Positions 47,111 to 58,990 of a DNA stretch of 64,000 nt are shown one piece after another (the stretch's first letter is position 1; each line of letters starts with the position of its first letter). The notes below the pieces were generated by a model that was given only the letters and a program-made list of their open reading frames with translations, made no database searches and was not told the origin of the DNA. The stretch is from NCBI GenBank assembly GCA_022575985.1, contig JAKSXM010000007.1:28522501-28586500 (forward strand), written 5' to 3'. Position numbers and translations under genes: made by a program. The DNA is from Anagrus nilaparvatae (lineage: Eukaryota; Arthropoda; Insecta; Hymenoptera; Mymaridae).

Positions 47111-47398
47111 CGGGTGAATTTCCAAACAAGTTTTTTTTAACTTTCAGTTAAGAAAATGTAAACAATTAAGCAAATTATAAAATTCTCTTTTTTGATAACT
47201 GATGTGAGTCAACTTTACTTCAATTAAATGACTCACTTTAATTTTTTTATCATTAAGTTTCATATCAATTGAAAAGTACCAAAAGATATTACTTTGCTGT
47301 TATACACTTAATGACAAAGGTTTACGAGAATTTCATTATTAATAATTATTTTTTAAAACCGAAAGTATTATTTTCATATTAAAAAAATATTAACCCAT

Positions 47399-48043
47399 GT
47401 AAAAAACTTGGTCGGAACAATTTAGTTCTACATGTGTCAGGGATATATTCAAATTAGCATTGAATACAAAAGAATTGTGTGCAAAAATGATTCTATACAA
47501 TTTAAATTTTTGTATACAATCCGGATGAATTCGAAGAAATAGAAATAATAATTTAGCCTTGATAATGAAGAGTGAAAATCTTCGAAACGTGGGCAATTTA
47601 GAAAATAAAGTAAAAATTTTTAGCTCAAAAATCAAGTAATATTATTTAATAACAAAATTTTGTATGTTTTCTTGTGGATTCAATCCATCAGTTTTAATAG
47701 ATTAAAAAAAATTGAATAATTTAATTGAAAAAAAAAAATTGAATAAATTATATATATTTTTAGAAATTAGCGAGAAATTAGCGAGCTTTTAATAATAAAA
47801 GATGTACCTATGCTTTTTATTTTTAGGTTTTTTAGAAAATCTGCAGTTGATACCAAATTTATTTCATAAATTTTTTTTTTTTTTTCTATTTTCAGTTATT
47901 TATGTTTCTTAATTTCTGTTTATCTTCCAATTCATCCGGATTGTATACAAAAATCTAAATTGTATAGAATCATTTTTATATACAATTTTTTTGTACTCAA
48001 TGCTTTATACAATTTGTATACAATTCTGAGCAAGTTTTTTAAA
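47399..48043. mobile_element. Palindromic element, about 645 bp
   Basis: The outer pair taaaaaacttg / caagttttttaa is weak. The inner pair is strong: agcattgaatacaaaa and atgattctatacaattta to ttgtatacaatccggatgaa are mirrored at 47930-48004. The ORF at 47390-47635 (-) covers the left arm and is not supported as a gene. Confidence 0.7.
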
Positions 48044-49251
48044 TAGGTGCTTGTAAAAAAGAAAAAAAAGAACTTGATTCAAAATTTTTTAAAATAATTA
48101 AAAAATAAAACTTTTTGCTAGCTTTGTTGCATTGCAATATTTGTTTTATCGTGTGGAATGTACCTTGGAATTACTCAATTTGTAATATTCGTGAAGAGTT
48201 AAAATTCCTAAAACAAACATAAAGGCCAACTAAAGTTAAAAAGGTTCTTTGTTATACCTCTTTTAAACCATTCAATAATTAAATTTAATCTCCATATTAT
48301 GTTCAGCAGTGACCAGTTGTTTATGACTCACATATATATGTATAATTACGTGTTTCAAGTTGATTATGCAGATGTATTACCTTACTTTCACTAAAATATC
48401 TTTTTGGAAAAATTTCATTTCCTCAAAATCAAAATTAATACGTTATGAATCATTTTATATGGCGCTTTGTAAATAAATATATTCAAAAATAAGTATACAA
48501 ATATTTGTGTGAGATAATCACGACAATAACTTAGCAGTTAAAATGAATAAATATAATACACATGTTATATAATAAAATAAATATTGAAAGAATTTAAAAA
48601 ATTTACAATAAGTTAAAAAAAATAACCTATTGGATAAAAATAACAACTGATTTAAAAAACTTCATTACGCTAAAAAAAATCTAGTTGCCAAAACCAGAAT
48701 TTTTCAGGTTGAAGGGGAGGCCGCTACTTTTGGGAAACCAAATAACATCCTAACAACTCGATGGATGATACCCTCCGCTTATTTCAATGGATCACCTGGG
48801 CTTAGAAACACAAAGCTTTTTTGGGTATTTACAATAGAACGCTGCAACCTCGCAAGTAAACCAAAATACTTTTAGGAAGTCTTATTTTTTTAGTGTAAGC
48901 AGCACTATTCAAGGTCCATAGACCGAATTTTTTTATCAGTAATTCTCTTGCTGTTATAATAAATAAACCAAATTCCTGTTATCGGCCAAGAATGACCTAT
49001 TGTTAAGCTGCTGCTAAAATTGCAATTTTCTATGAAAAAAAAGATTTTATATAAGGTCTCAAAATTTTTTTATAAGCTCCAAGTTTCCGAAACTTCTTTA
49101 CACGCACGTTTTCAGTTACTTGTTTGCAAAATAAGATAAGTTAGAGTCCCAATCTAAGGTGTTTTAAAAAAAATTCAACTTTTATCATTATTATTAAAGT
49201 TTTTAAAAACCGATATTTATTTAGAAACTATTTAAATAAAACTATTGAAAC
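48044..49251. other. AT-rich spacer with repeat debris
   Basis: No gene seen. Positions 49020-49190 resemble the inverted form of the module found inside the 30.2-kb and 56.5-kb elements. Confidence 0.4.
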
Positions 49252-50302
49252 TAGGGGTGTGCGGTTACCCGAATATTCGGGTACCCGCCCGAAAGACCGA
49301 TCTTATTTTTTTCGGGTCGGGTCGGGTCGGTCTTCGGTTATACCCGAAAAACTTCAGGAGTCTGAAGGTACAGTTTTTAGTTGGGAAATTTCCCTGGCAT
49401 TACGATCCTATGATACTTTTTGTGAAAAATTTCCATACACTCTTAAAAATGAGAATAAAAGGGTCAAAAAAGGACTAGCTAAAAAAAAGGATAATTAATA
49501 ATAATTTATTAACTATAAGTTATTATTTATTTTTTTATATAAAAATAAATAAATAAATTTGCATTTTTTTTAAAATTAATATTTAGTATGCTATTTTCTT
49601 TAATGTTAAAAAATTATAAAACCTATTCCCAAATTAATGCAGAAATTAAATAATAAAAAATAAAACAATTCGTATTAAACATCTTGAAAATTTATATTTG
49701 TGAGTATTCATACTTAACTTACTTTAAAAAAACCATAGGTTCAGCAAGTAGTATTTTCATAAAAACCCAGATTTCAAGGGGTGGTACCCCCCCCCTTCCC
49801 ATTTTCACTTGCCAACCCGCGTCAGTTTTTGGACTTCACTTAGAAATTTATTTACGAAGAACGTGACTTTCGATCTGGATGCAAAAGGTATAAAAAAAAT
49901 TATCATAAAACATTACGTTTTGATCCGTTTCAACGCTAAAAATTCAAAAAAACACATTTTTTTATGTATTCCTATGCCTAGACACTGTAATATCTAGAGA
50001 CTCATAATAAACTCATTTTTCTAATTTTTAGGAAAGAACTCTAAAATAAAGAATCCCGTAAAAAAATTGGCAAATAAAATTTTTTTTGACAAAAAATTGA
50101 CCCTTTTATTATCATTTTTAAGAGTGTATGGAAATTTTTCACAAAAAGGATCATAGGATCATTATGCCAGGGAAATTTCCCACCTAAAAACTGTACCTTC
50201 AGACTTCTGAAGCTTTTTGGGTATAACCGAAGACCGACCCGACCCGACCCGAAAAAATCCAAGACCGCCCGAAGCTTCGGGTCGGGTAACCGCACACCCC
50301 TA
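49252..50302. mobile_element. hAT-type MITE with 8-bp target duplication
   Basis: Ends TAGGGGTGTGCGGTTACCCG and the complement at 50283-50302. Just outside are ATTGAAAC (49244-49251) and ATTTAAAC (50303-50310), an 8-bp repeat with one mismatch. A CA/TAGGG-type end plus 8-bp duplication is typical of hAT elements. Arms of about 250 bp contain tandem cgggt repeats and are GC-rich. The 1051-bp body has no transposase; its ORFs are mirror copies. Confidence 0.8.
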
Positions 50303-51845
50303 ATTTAAACAACTATTTAAATTCCTTGTTTTTACGCTATTTTTCACAAAATTCAAAAAATATGGCCTGAAAATACCCTGGTAGCAAAGTTCTTGCCATG
50401 AAATTCATAAATAAAATCAATATGAAACTCGTGCTTATCATAATTTTTTTCATATCCATATCATATTAATATGAAATCCAAATATGATTATCTTTTTTTC
50501 CATACTAATATGAGTGTCATAAAATGGATTCCATGTTTGAAAAAAAATCCATATCTGTCATATTTGCCCAACTCTGGACATATCACATAAGTTATAAAAA
50601 GATTGAAAAATAAAATGTAATACTTATTATAAAAAAATAAAAAACAAAACTTACATCGTGTATTCCAATTTTTTCTCATTCTTGATATACTTTTGAGCCC
50701 CAATAATTAGCTCTAAATTCCTTTTTGATACAGAATAAAATAAACTCAATATTTAGTTAATTACTCTTAAAATATGGCATTTATTAGATCATTAGCTCCA
50801 AAATATTGCCTGAAAACCCATAAGACGAGTAGTGTTCTCCTATTTTCTAACCACTTAGGATCCCAAATTCGGATTCAGTGAAACAAAAAATCTACAGAAG
50901 ACCTTTTTTATTATTTGGCTATTGAATCCCGACCCCCTCACACCGCATTATGACTTAAGTATAATATTAATTTATTAATTAAGTGGATTCAGAGGTATTA
51001 GAGTTGAACAAATTTTTTTTTTTATGAATTTTAAAAAAAGCACGTAATAACAAAGATTCTGCCAAAAAAATTTTGATATCTGTTCAGCAAACAAATAATG
51101 AGGTTGCAAAAAGTGGTAGATTTTTAGTGTATTTTTTTTTTTTTGGTTAAACTTTGTGTTCTAACTATTCTTAAAATATTTTTTTCATTTACACATTAAT
51201 ATTAAACTCAATCCAATAAAAACTTTCAAAAATCCAAAATAAAAAAATTACTGAAACTTTTTTCTCACATGATCAGCTTTGTTCTACCTGTCTTTGACGG
51301 TATCTAGTAGTAACAACTTAAAACAAAAATTTTTTGAACTGGTGTTCAATTATTTTTTTATTTTGATGTTTGAAATGCAAATAAATTTATTCATGGTTAG
51401 AATAAATTATTTTATTCGTGATATTATTATATTCTTTACCCTTTGATACTGATTCGGTTCCTTTTATATACTTCCTGCTTGGATAAGAAGGAAATTCAAT
51501 TCGACTAAATACGTACGTGGATTTAGTACTTTTATAAAGATAAAGCAAGCATTCATTTTAAAAGATTAAAAATAAAATTAAAAGTAAAGTTCAAAACACT
51601 GACTTCCATAAAAAAAGAAGAAAATTATTTAAATGTTTTTTACGCGTTGTATGAAGTAACGATGAAATTTTTTTGGCCCAAATGTTTTCATAATAAATGT
51701 TTAGCTTACATTTTCTAATAAATTTTTTAGTTTTAAAGTGAAAATCACATCTTTTTAATAAAAGTGGTTTTTGAGTCGTAAACTCAAAATAGCTGCAGTT
51801 TTTTTATCGATTATAATTAGTATACATTGCGTTTTATGGTATATG
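50303..51845. other. AT-rich spacer, no gene seen
   Basis: No coding pattern. The short ORF at 50488-50703 (-) has no recognisable domain. Confidence 0.4.
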
Positions 51846-53156
51846 CACGGTAGAGCTGCTTTGGTTGAATATTCAACCAATTGGTTGAATTTCGCAGTTT
51901 TTGGTTGAATATTAAAACAAAAACTGCGATTTTCAACCAAAAACTGCTAAATTCAACCAATTGGTTGAATTTTCAACCAAAATTGGTTTAATTTTCAACC
52001 AAAAGCTAAAATACAAAATAAAAACGATGTTTTTATAGTACAGGGTAAAAAATGATCAGGGCATACATTAAAAGTGAATGAATTTTATTATATTATTGTA
52101 ATTAGTAATTTTTTATTTACTACTTCTATTGGCTCTGTACATAGTATGATAAATTTTTCTAAACTTAATATTGTATGCTTTAACTTCCTGTCGTTTTACC
52201 TAATTTTTTTTTTTAATAATCAAATTATTTTTTTTTATTAATTACTTTATATATGTCTCAAGAGTATGTAAAAAAAATTTATTTTTAAATCCTTCTTGTT
52301 AAATATAGTTAGAAATTATGTCGGAACTGGTCATTGATAGAAATTATGAGCAAATTTTGCTAATATTCGCGATTGTTTATTACGCCAAATTTAGCCGTAC
52401 CAAAATGGTAAAAAATAGCAAATCAGACAAGCAGCAAGGGTAAAATCAGCCACAAGTTCAAAAATCACTGATAACTTATAAGTCTACTTAAATATATACA
52501 AAAAAAATTTTTTTTGTTAAATTCTACGAAAAAAAAATTTGTATTCTTTTTTAGAAAACTATGTTTTTACACCTTCTAATTAAGATTTCTCTAAAACTAC
52601 CTGACCGATTTTAATTTTTTTGATCTAGAGTTTTCTGTTATAAATTTCTCTAACGAATAAAAAAAATGTATAACCGGTTTGTGTAATTACACAACCAACG
52701 AGCATGGAACATGTTCATGTCACTCATAACAGTAATAAATCCAAAAACCGAAATTACAATAAATCCTGAAATATAAATTATCGTAAGTCCATAAACCTAA
52801 ACAAATCCCTAAATCACTTTCTCTAGGTAGCCGCCATTTTGTTATTCTATATCGTATGATAACCTTTTTAATTAGTCATTCCTCAGTTTCAAAGCCAAAA
52901 GAAGTAGTATATAAAAAATTACTAATTACAATAATATAATAAAATTCATTCACTTTTAATGTATGCCCTGATCATTTTTTACCCTGTACTATAAAAACAT
53001 CGTTTTTATTTTGTAGATTTTGGTTGAAAATTAAACCAGTTTTGGTTGAAAATCGCAGTTTTTGGTTTAATATTTAACCAATTGGTTGAAAATTCAACCA
53101 AAAACTGCGAAATTCAGCCAATTGGTTGAATATTCAACCAAAGCAGCTCTACCGTG
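51846..53156. mobile_element. 1.3-kb inverted-repeat element, CACGGTAGAG ends
   Basis: Ends CACGGTAGAGCTGCTTTGGT and the complement ending at 53156. Arms of about 300 bp start with a self-complementary ttggttgaatattcaaccaa array, followed by acagggtaaaaaatgatcag and complement. The interior contains a partial ACATGTTCCATG-family copy (about 52670-52830). No target duplication was resolved. Confidence 0.78.
52670..52830 (+). repeat. ACATGTTCCATG repeat family, copy 4 (partial)
   Basis: Begins tataaccggtttgtgtaatt and catggaacatgttcatg, followed by repeated aatcc-taaa and ccctaaatca phrases. The C-rich right end is missing. Confidence 0.6.
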
Positions 53157-54389
53157 CGTGCACTCATAATCCATAAGAAGCTTTTTATTGAGCGTAGATG
53201 GTAAGACAATGCAAATAATTAATAGTAATGAATGGCATGCGGGTTGAAAATTGTGTAAAAAATATTTTAGGGAATATTATTCAATTTATAATTTTTCGTC
53301 CGTAAAGATTAATCACAGCTTTGCAAGTACAGCTTTTGAATCACAAATAATACATTTGAATAACACTTTTAGAAATATGCCAAATCCCGCAAGTGTTAAG
53401 AAACGAAACAAACCTGTTATAAGTTTAAAAAACTCGGGAAAAAATATTGCTACTATTTAACCTAAATAAGACGTCTTTTTTGCCCCGTTTGTCTAAAATA
53501 TTCTTCTAAACAGAAACTTGTTTTAAAAAGTTTATTATGTTGAATGCGATTACGAAAATAATTATTTTCATACTGTTGCAAATGACATGGATAATTAAAA
53601 AAGAAAAATTCTTTTTTCTCTGCAATAAATTTTTTGCTATTCACTTTTGGGACAGTATAGGTACTATAGACATTGGGTGTTAGTACTATAGGGAGTTAAA
53701 ATTTTATAAGTGAGCATATTGCGTAAGCGATGCGATGGTGGTATTACCTCCCGAATCGTTTAATATTTTTTTTAGTGTAGTAAACCAACAAATTTTTCTC
53801 GATCCTAAAATTTTTTGGTATTATTGCTAAAACTTATCTTAATTAAACTTCTAATCGAACATAAAGCATGAAAGTTATCCAATTGTTTATTGTTATGGAA
53901 TGCAAAAATTTGAAAAATTTAAGTAACAGTAAATAAAAAAATGATATAATATCTTAGGCCAAAAACTTTATTATATATAATTATATGCATGTTTGTATAA
54001 AGTTAAATATAAAATACGCAGAGATAGGTAAAGGGTCACACACGCGACAGATTTATTTTTAGAAGTCATTCGAAGATATTGCTTTTAGTCTCCCTTTATA
54101 TTGTATAAATCTATATATATATATAGGCATGTGTACCTTACTGGAAATATTTACAAGTCGATGGCCTTTTAAAGGTTTCTCCTCTTCAAAGAAATTTTTT
54201 TTTATATATAAATGTGTTAAAGCTGGGTAAACAACAAAAAATATAATATGTAATATATACATAAAAATATAAAAGTTAGACCTTGCACTGACCTCGTATT
54301 AGGTTAATTTTTTTTCTAATTTAACAATAGAATATTTAAAAATACTTTTCTGCGAGATATAAAATAAATTATCTCATTAACGCCCAATC
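53157..54389. other. AT-rich spacer, no gene seen
   Basis: Short ORFs at 53251-53460 (+) and 53462-53644 (-) have no recognised domains. Confidence 0.35.
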
Positions 54390-55040
54390 GACAGTTCATG
54401 GGCACTTGCATATTTTTATATGAAAAAAATGAAAATTTGGGCCAAAAGTGGTACCTAGTATGTATTTAGGGCTGCTTTTTCCAAATCTGAAGTCCATTGT
54501 CACGTAAAATTCCTCGGGAGTGCCATATCAACTTCCAAATTAGGGTGTGTTTTAAATAAATTCTTTAAATTTCTTTATAATGTTATTTAGCTAATAAAAA
54601 CAGTTGATTATTATAAAAAATAATTGCTATAAGATTTAAAAACCTCAAAAAATAAAAGAAAAATATTTTTACCTGTTTTACCCCATTGGGGGGCACATTA
54701 TGGGGGCGTGGGGGATGGACTTTTTAGGTACTTGAATAAATTGCTATTTGCCTAAAAATTATGCCAAATAGGTATTTTGGGCTGCTCTTTTCAAATCTGA
54801 AGTCTGTTTTCATTTACCACCCCTCGGGGGTGTAATATCAACCCCTGAAATGGGGTAAGTTGTAAATTTACGATCAAAGATTTTGAAATTATTAAATACA
54901 CGTAATAAAATAGCTTGCTAGGTATTGAATAGTTGAATAATCAGATTCGGAAAGAGTAGCCCTAAATACCTATACTAGGTACCATTTTTGGCTTAAAATT
55001 TCAATTTTTTCAAATAAAAATATGCGAGTTTTCATGGTAA
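54390..55040. repeat. Inverted repeat, about 650 bp, with an extra direct copy inside
   Basis: The left part (tttgggccaaaagtggtacc, tttagggctgctttttccaa) is mirrored at 54940-55035 (ggtaccatttttggc). A second direct, diverged copy of the left arm (tattttgggctgctctttt, cctcgggggtgtaatatcaa) lies at about 54770-54860. Probably an old MITE. Confidence 0.65.
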
Positions 55041-55471
55041 AATTGCTTTGATGATTAAAATTGGATAAAATAGTATATTGGCAATTAAAAATAAAGATTC
55101 ATAGACTTATTTAAATTTTTATTGCTTATCTTGCTTCCTTAATGTGTGCTTACTCATGGTTTACGCTTGCACGTAACTAATTTCATTTGTTATTTTAGCA
55201 ATTAGGTTGATTGTTATCCAATATTAACCATATCAGTTTTACCGTGTTGGAAATAATTTGCAAAATTTAAGTGCATTATTACTAAATTGGCTGCTATTCT
55301 CTATACATACCAATAGTTTTAAATGAAATTAATTTATATGAAATTTCTAACAATTATTAATATACATATTCATTTCTAGTCAATTCTAATTATAATTTTT
55401 TATTGTACTGAATAGAAACAGTATTTTAGCAGAGAAAACAAAAGGTTTATAGTACTTAAATATAAGAAAAG

Positions 55472-55958
55472 ATGAAAAAAATCGAATCGAATAGTATGAC
55501 TCATTCACATATCCCTGTGGCAAAGAGTCCTTCAGTTAATAGCGGCACCCTGAAGCTTCAAGAACGCATAGCAGGCTTACGTTCAGTTTCAAATACAACA
55601 GGAGTGCCATCTCCTCAACAGCGTAAACCAACAACAATTAATGAAGGGTCCCCTACATTTTTTTATAATAATAATCAGGATCAATATCAGCAGCAAACGA
55701 ATAAAAGCCCTTCTCTTGTGAAATCGATGTCAGTTGCTGCTCAAAGAGCTGCCTTTGAACGACTAGATTCTAATAATCACCAAAAACCATCAAATAAACT
55801 GCAAGGAAGTTATTGTGAAAAAAAAATAAATACTTCATTTTCTGTTGATCGTTCAAATGCTTTACCGCCATCACCATATTTAGAGCAAGGGAAATGGAAA
55901 AATAAGTTTGAAGATTCAGAGAGAAAAGGAAAAATGTTATTACAAAAATCAGAAACTG
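55472..55958 (+). CDS. Unidentified coiled-coil gene, first coding exon (partial gene)
   Basis: Encodes 162 residues from MKKIESNSMTHSHIPVAKSP, ending ...LLQKSET plus one base, then GT (gtaagt). Low-complexity, rich in Ser/Asn/Gln with basic residues, with SP motifs (AKSPSV, VPSPQQ, LPPSPY) and an ordered stretch KSMSVAAQRAAFERLD. The last 30 residues turn charged and helical (KWKNKFEDSERKGKMLLQKS). An acceptor-like gtattttag at about 55426 suggests an upstream non-coding exon. The ORF pairs in phase 1 with the exon at 63234. I do not recognise the family; a cytoskeletal or adaptor protein is possible but unproven. Confidence 0.75.
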
Positions 55959-56478
55959 GTAAGTTTAATCATTTTTTAAATAATTTATAATTTGAATTAT
56001 TTTATTTATTGTTAAAGATTAAAATGTTAAAATCTTCATAAATATTTAATTAAAACCAAGGCTTTTACTCGGGCTATTGTTTTAAAAATTTATTAAATTA
56101 TAAATTTACAAATTAAAATTTTTATGTGCGTATTAAAAAAATTAGCAAAGAAGTCGTTTATACGTAAGAGATGTAAATAATAACTGGCATCCCTTTATTA
56201 TATTAGGGTAAAATAGAAACTTACCTTACCCAGTATTCTATAGATAAAAACATTAATAAAATATTACTAACAAGGGGAGTTCACTAAATTTGGAACACCA
56301 AATATTTATGCATAATCCATGAATCGAATTATTATGTCATCAAAACATTCCAGATACCCTCTGTACTTGCCTTGGGTTTTTAGGCTATGTTCAAAATATT
56401 GTCATTCAACCAAAATAATTCCTATTGGTCTCATTTTTTGTGTACATCTTATATATAATTATAATTATATATATATTA
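55959..56478. other. Intron start, AT-rich
   Basis: First part of the 7.3-kb intron. No repeat structure recognised apart from an (at)n run near 56450-56475. Confidence 0.5.
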
Positions 56479-57520
56479 GAGTGGACCTATTTTTGGACTT
56501 TGTGGAAAAACTTTGCTCCCCGGGTTTTTTTGTGAAGTTTTAGTCATAAAAAGTTCCCAGTTCCAAGGATTTTGCTTTAGCCTTGCAAAAAAACGTGCCT
56601 GTAACCACCTCAATTTTCCCATTTAAATAACATGGGAATTTTGAGTTTTTAGCTATACAAATTTTCACAAAAGCCAAAAAGCGTTTTAAAATGCTAATTT
56701 TTACTAGAAAACATACTTTTATATGTTGTAAAGACATACAAACCACCCTGCATTCATTCCAAAGGGAATTTGGGGGCTAGAAACGCAAATTTACTGAGTC
56801 CCAATTTCAGGGTTTTCAAAAAAAGTCAATTTTTATCATTATCTTTGAAAAGTAATATCTTAAAAACTAATTAAAGAAAAAAGACGAGTAAAAAATTTTT
56901 GGAAACTTGAAGCTTGTAAAAAATTATTAAGGCCTTTAAAACTCAATTTAATCAAAATTTACAATTTTGGTAGCAATTTAAATAAATTTAAAAATTGGTC
57001 ATTTCGGGTCAAAAATTACCAGTAGGTTAATTGACTATAGCCCTAAGAGAAACAGTGATTAAAATATACGGCTTACGTCGTTTGAAAGGTGACACTTATA
57101 CCAAAAAAAGTGAACCAACCAGAAGTGTTTTGGTTAATTTTTGAGGTTGTAGCTATTTATCGAAAATTACCGAAAAACCCTGTTTTATAAGATTGAGCAA
57201 ACATGTAAATTTGCGTTTCTAGCCCCAAAATTCCCTTTAGAATGAATGCAGGGTGGTTTGTATGTCTTTACAACATATAAAAGTATGTTTTCCAGTAAAA
57301 ATTAGCATTTTAAAACGCTTTTTGGCTTTTGTGAAAATTTGTATAGTTAAAAACTCAAAATTCCCATGTTATTTAAATGGGAAAATTGATGTGGTTACAG
57401 GCACGTGTTTTTGCAAGGCTAAAGCAAAATCCTTGGAACTGGGAACTTTTTATGACTAATACTTCACAAAAAAACCCGGGGAGCAAAGTTTTTCCAAAAA
57501 GTCCAAAAATAGGTCCACTC
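56479..57520. mobile_element. TA-flanked palindromic MITE in the intron
   Basis: Ends GAGTGGACCTATTTTTGGAC and complement, with TA on both sides (56477-56478 and 57521-57522) inside an AT microsatellite. Arms are about 330 bp. The ORFs at 56540-56746 (-) and 57253-57459 (+) are the same 68-codon sequence read from the two arms. The interior (56800-56960) shares a module with the 30.2-kb element. Confidence 0.8.
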
Positions 57521-57998
57521 TAGTATATATATATAATGAATAAACCCGATATTTTTGCTTGAATCTGTTGTGTCTTATGAACATAATAAAATGAGAAATA
57601 ACCACGTCGTGTAATTTTTTTTAAATGTAGTGAAATATACTGTTAGAAATAACTTGTAAATTTACAGAAAAAATAGTCTATTTGCGAAAAATTAGAAAAT
57701 TTTCGATAAAAATAGTAAGTTAACGCAAAAATTGAAAATTCTTGAATCTTTTTTGAAAAGTCACGAATAATTTTGTTATTTTTCTTATTATTAATAATTT
57801 TGTTTCGTAAATTTATTATTTTTATTGAAATTTTCCTAATTTTAGCAAATAAACTATTTTTTTTGTAAATTCACAGGAATTTTTGGTTCCTCTATGAGGA
57901 ACCATTGTGATGGCTCAAATTTTAGTTTTTGATTTTTTGGCATATAAGCACGTTTTGAGACCTCAGGAAGCTAAAAAACCGGGTTTTAAAAAAGTCTC

Positions 57999-58019
57999 TG
58001 TGTGTGTGTGTGTGTGTGT
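57999..58019 (+). repeat. (TG)n microsatellite
   Basis: About ten TG units followed by tatgtatgtaatcgg. Confidence 0.9.
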
Positions 58020-58129
58020 ATGTATGTAATCGGTGATATTTCACAAACATTATGGAAATTGATATTTCACAAACATTATGGACCTAATTTTTTTTTCAAA
58101 AATATTTTCATTAAAAAATCTCAAACTAC

Positions 58130-58600
58130 CTTTTTTTTTTTAATTTGGAGGTAATACCTCATTTATTTCGACGAAAGTACTTATATTTGAAAGTATGGTT
58201 TTCACATGATATCTCGAATCGGATACTTAATTTTCTGAAAATTTTTTTTCTAAAATTTTTTCCACAAAAAAATACAAAAAATACCAATTTTTTTTTTCTT
58301 TTTGGACGTAGTACTTAATTTATTTCCATGGAAGTGCTAGTTTTAAGAACCTTGTTTATTGTAATTTTTTGGATCTGATACCGAATTTTTTCATAATTTT
58401 TTTCTCATAATTAAAAAAACAGAAAAATTTTAAAAACTGCAATTTTTTTGTTGTTTCTGGATGTAATACTTCATTCAGTTCCATGAAAGTACTTATATTT
58501 GAAAATATGGTTTTTACTCGATATCTCGAATCTGATAATTAATTTTTTGAAAATTTGTTCCAAAATTTTTAATCAATAAAAAAAACTTATGTATGATTGC
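58130..58600 (+). repeat. Three diverged direct repeats of about 150 bp
   Basis: The phrase ggaggtaatacctcattta / ggacgtagtacttaattta / ggatgtaatacttcattcag recurs at about 58146, 58303 and 58460. Each is followed by gaaagta or gaagtgc, then a gatatctcgaatc or ggatctgatacc segment. Confidence 0.7.
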
Positions 58601-58849
58601 ATGGTTGTAATCGGTGATATCTGTGGCATATTGAAGTATTAAGCTCATTGTTTGAGGAACCTTAGTGCCAGCTAGTTGGCAGGGTATTTTAACAATCTAG
58701 GTATATATAAAGTTAACTCCAGTTAAAACGCGAGAGGAGGCTGATATTCGTAACTCTGGAGAAATTTTTTTGTTGGTAATACGTGGAACACCCTTATAAA
58801 AAATTATATGAATGTATTATTGATAGCAAGAAATAAAATTTCTTATTAA

Positions 58850-58990
58850 CACGGAACATGTTCAAGAAAGGGGTGAAAAATTGCCGTTTTTAGGAAAGGG
58901 GGGTGGAATATACATTTCAATTAGGGGCTTAGAATAGTTTGATGTGGGAGTCAATATGATAAGAACAAGAACTTAATATTTGTAGTCAGC
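58850..58990 (-). repeat. ACATGTTCCATG repeat family, copy 5 (degenerate)
   Basis: Starts aacacggaacatgttcaaga, with a GGGG-rich right-end phrase (aggaaaggggggtggaatat) and aggggcttagaatagtttg, matching the inverted form of the 34.1-kb copy. Confidence 0.6.

Larger units (their letters stand above)
39947..47114. mobile_element. Giant 7.2-kb nested foldback element with satellite core
   Basis: The ends cccgtatcgaaatagtcgat (39947) and the complement ending at 47114 open a palindrome with arms of about 1.2 kb. The order of layers is mirrored on the two sides: a CGATCG-rich short-period array, then modules with the consensus aagatggcggaccaaaaaa (homologous to the 129-bp unit at 12.4-14.4 kb). 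Inside are asymmetric parts: an unpaired left segment (41150-41515), a 56-bp satellite in two opposed arrays (41515-44600), an inserted ACATGTTCCATG-family copy (44602-45110) and a two-copy 297-bp repeat (45257-45835). No intact transposase was seen. No target duplication was recognised at the ends. Confidence 0.82.
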
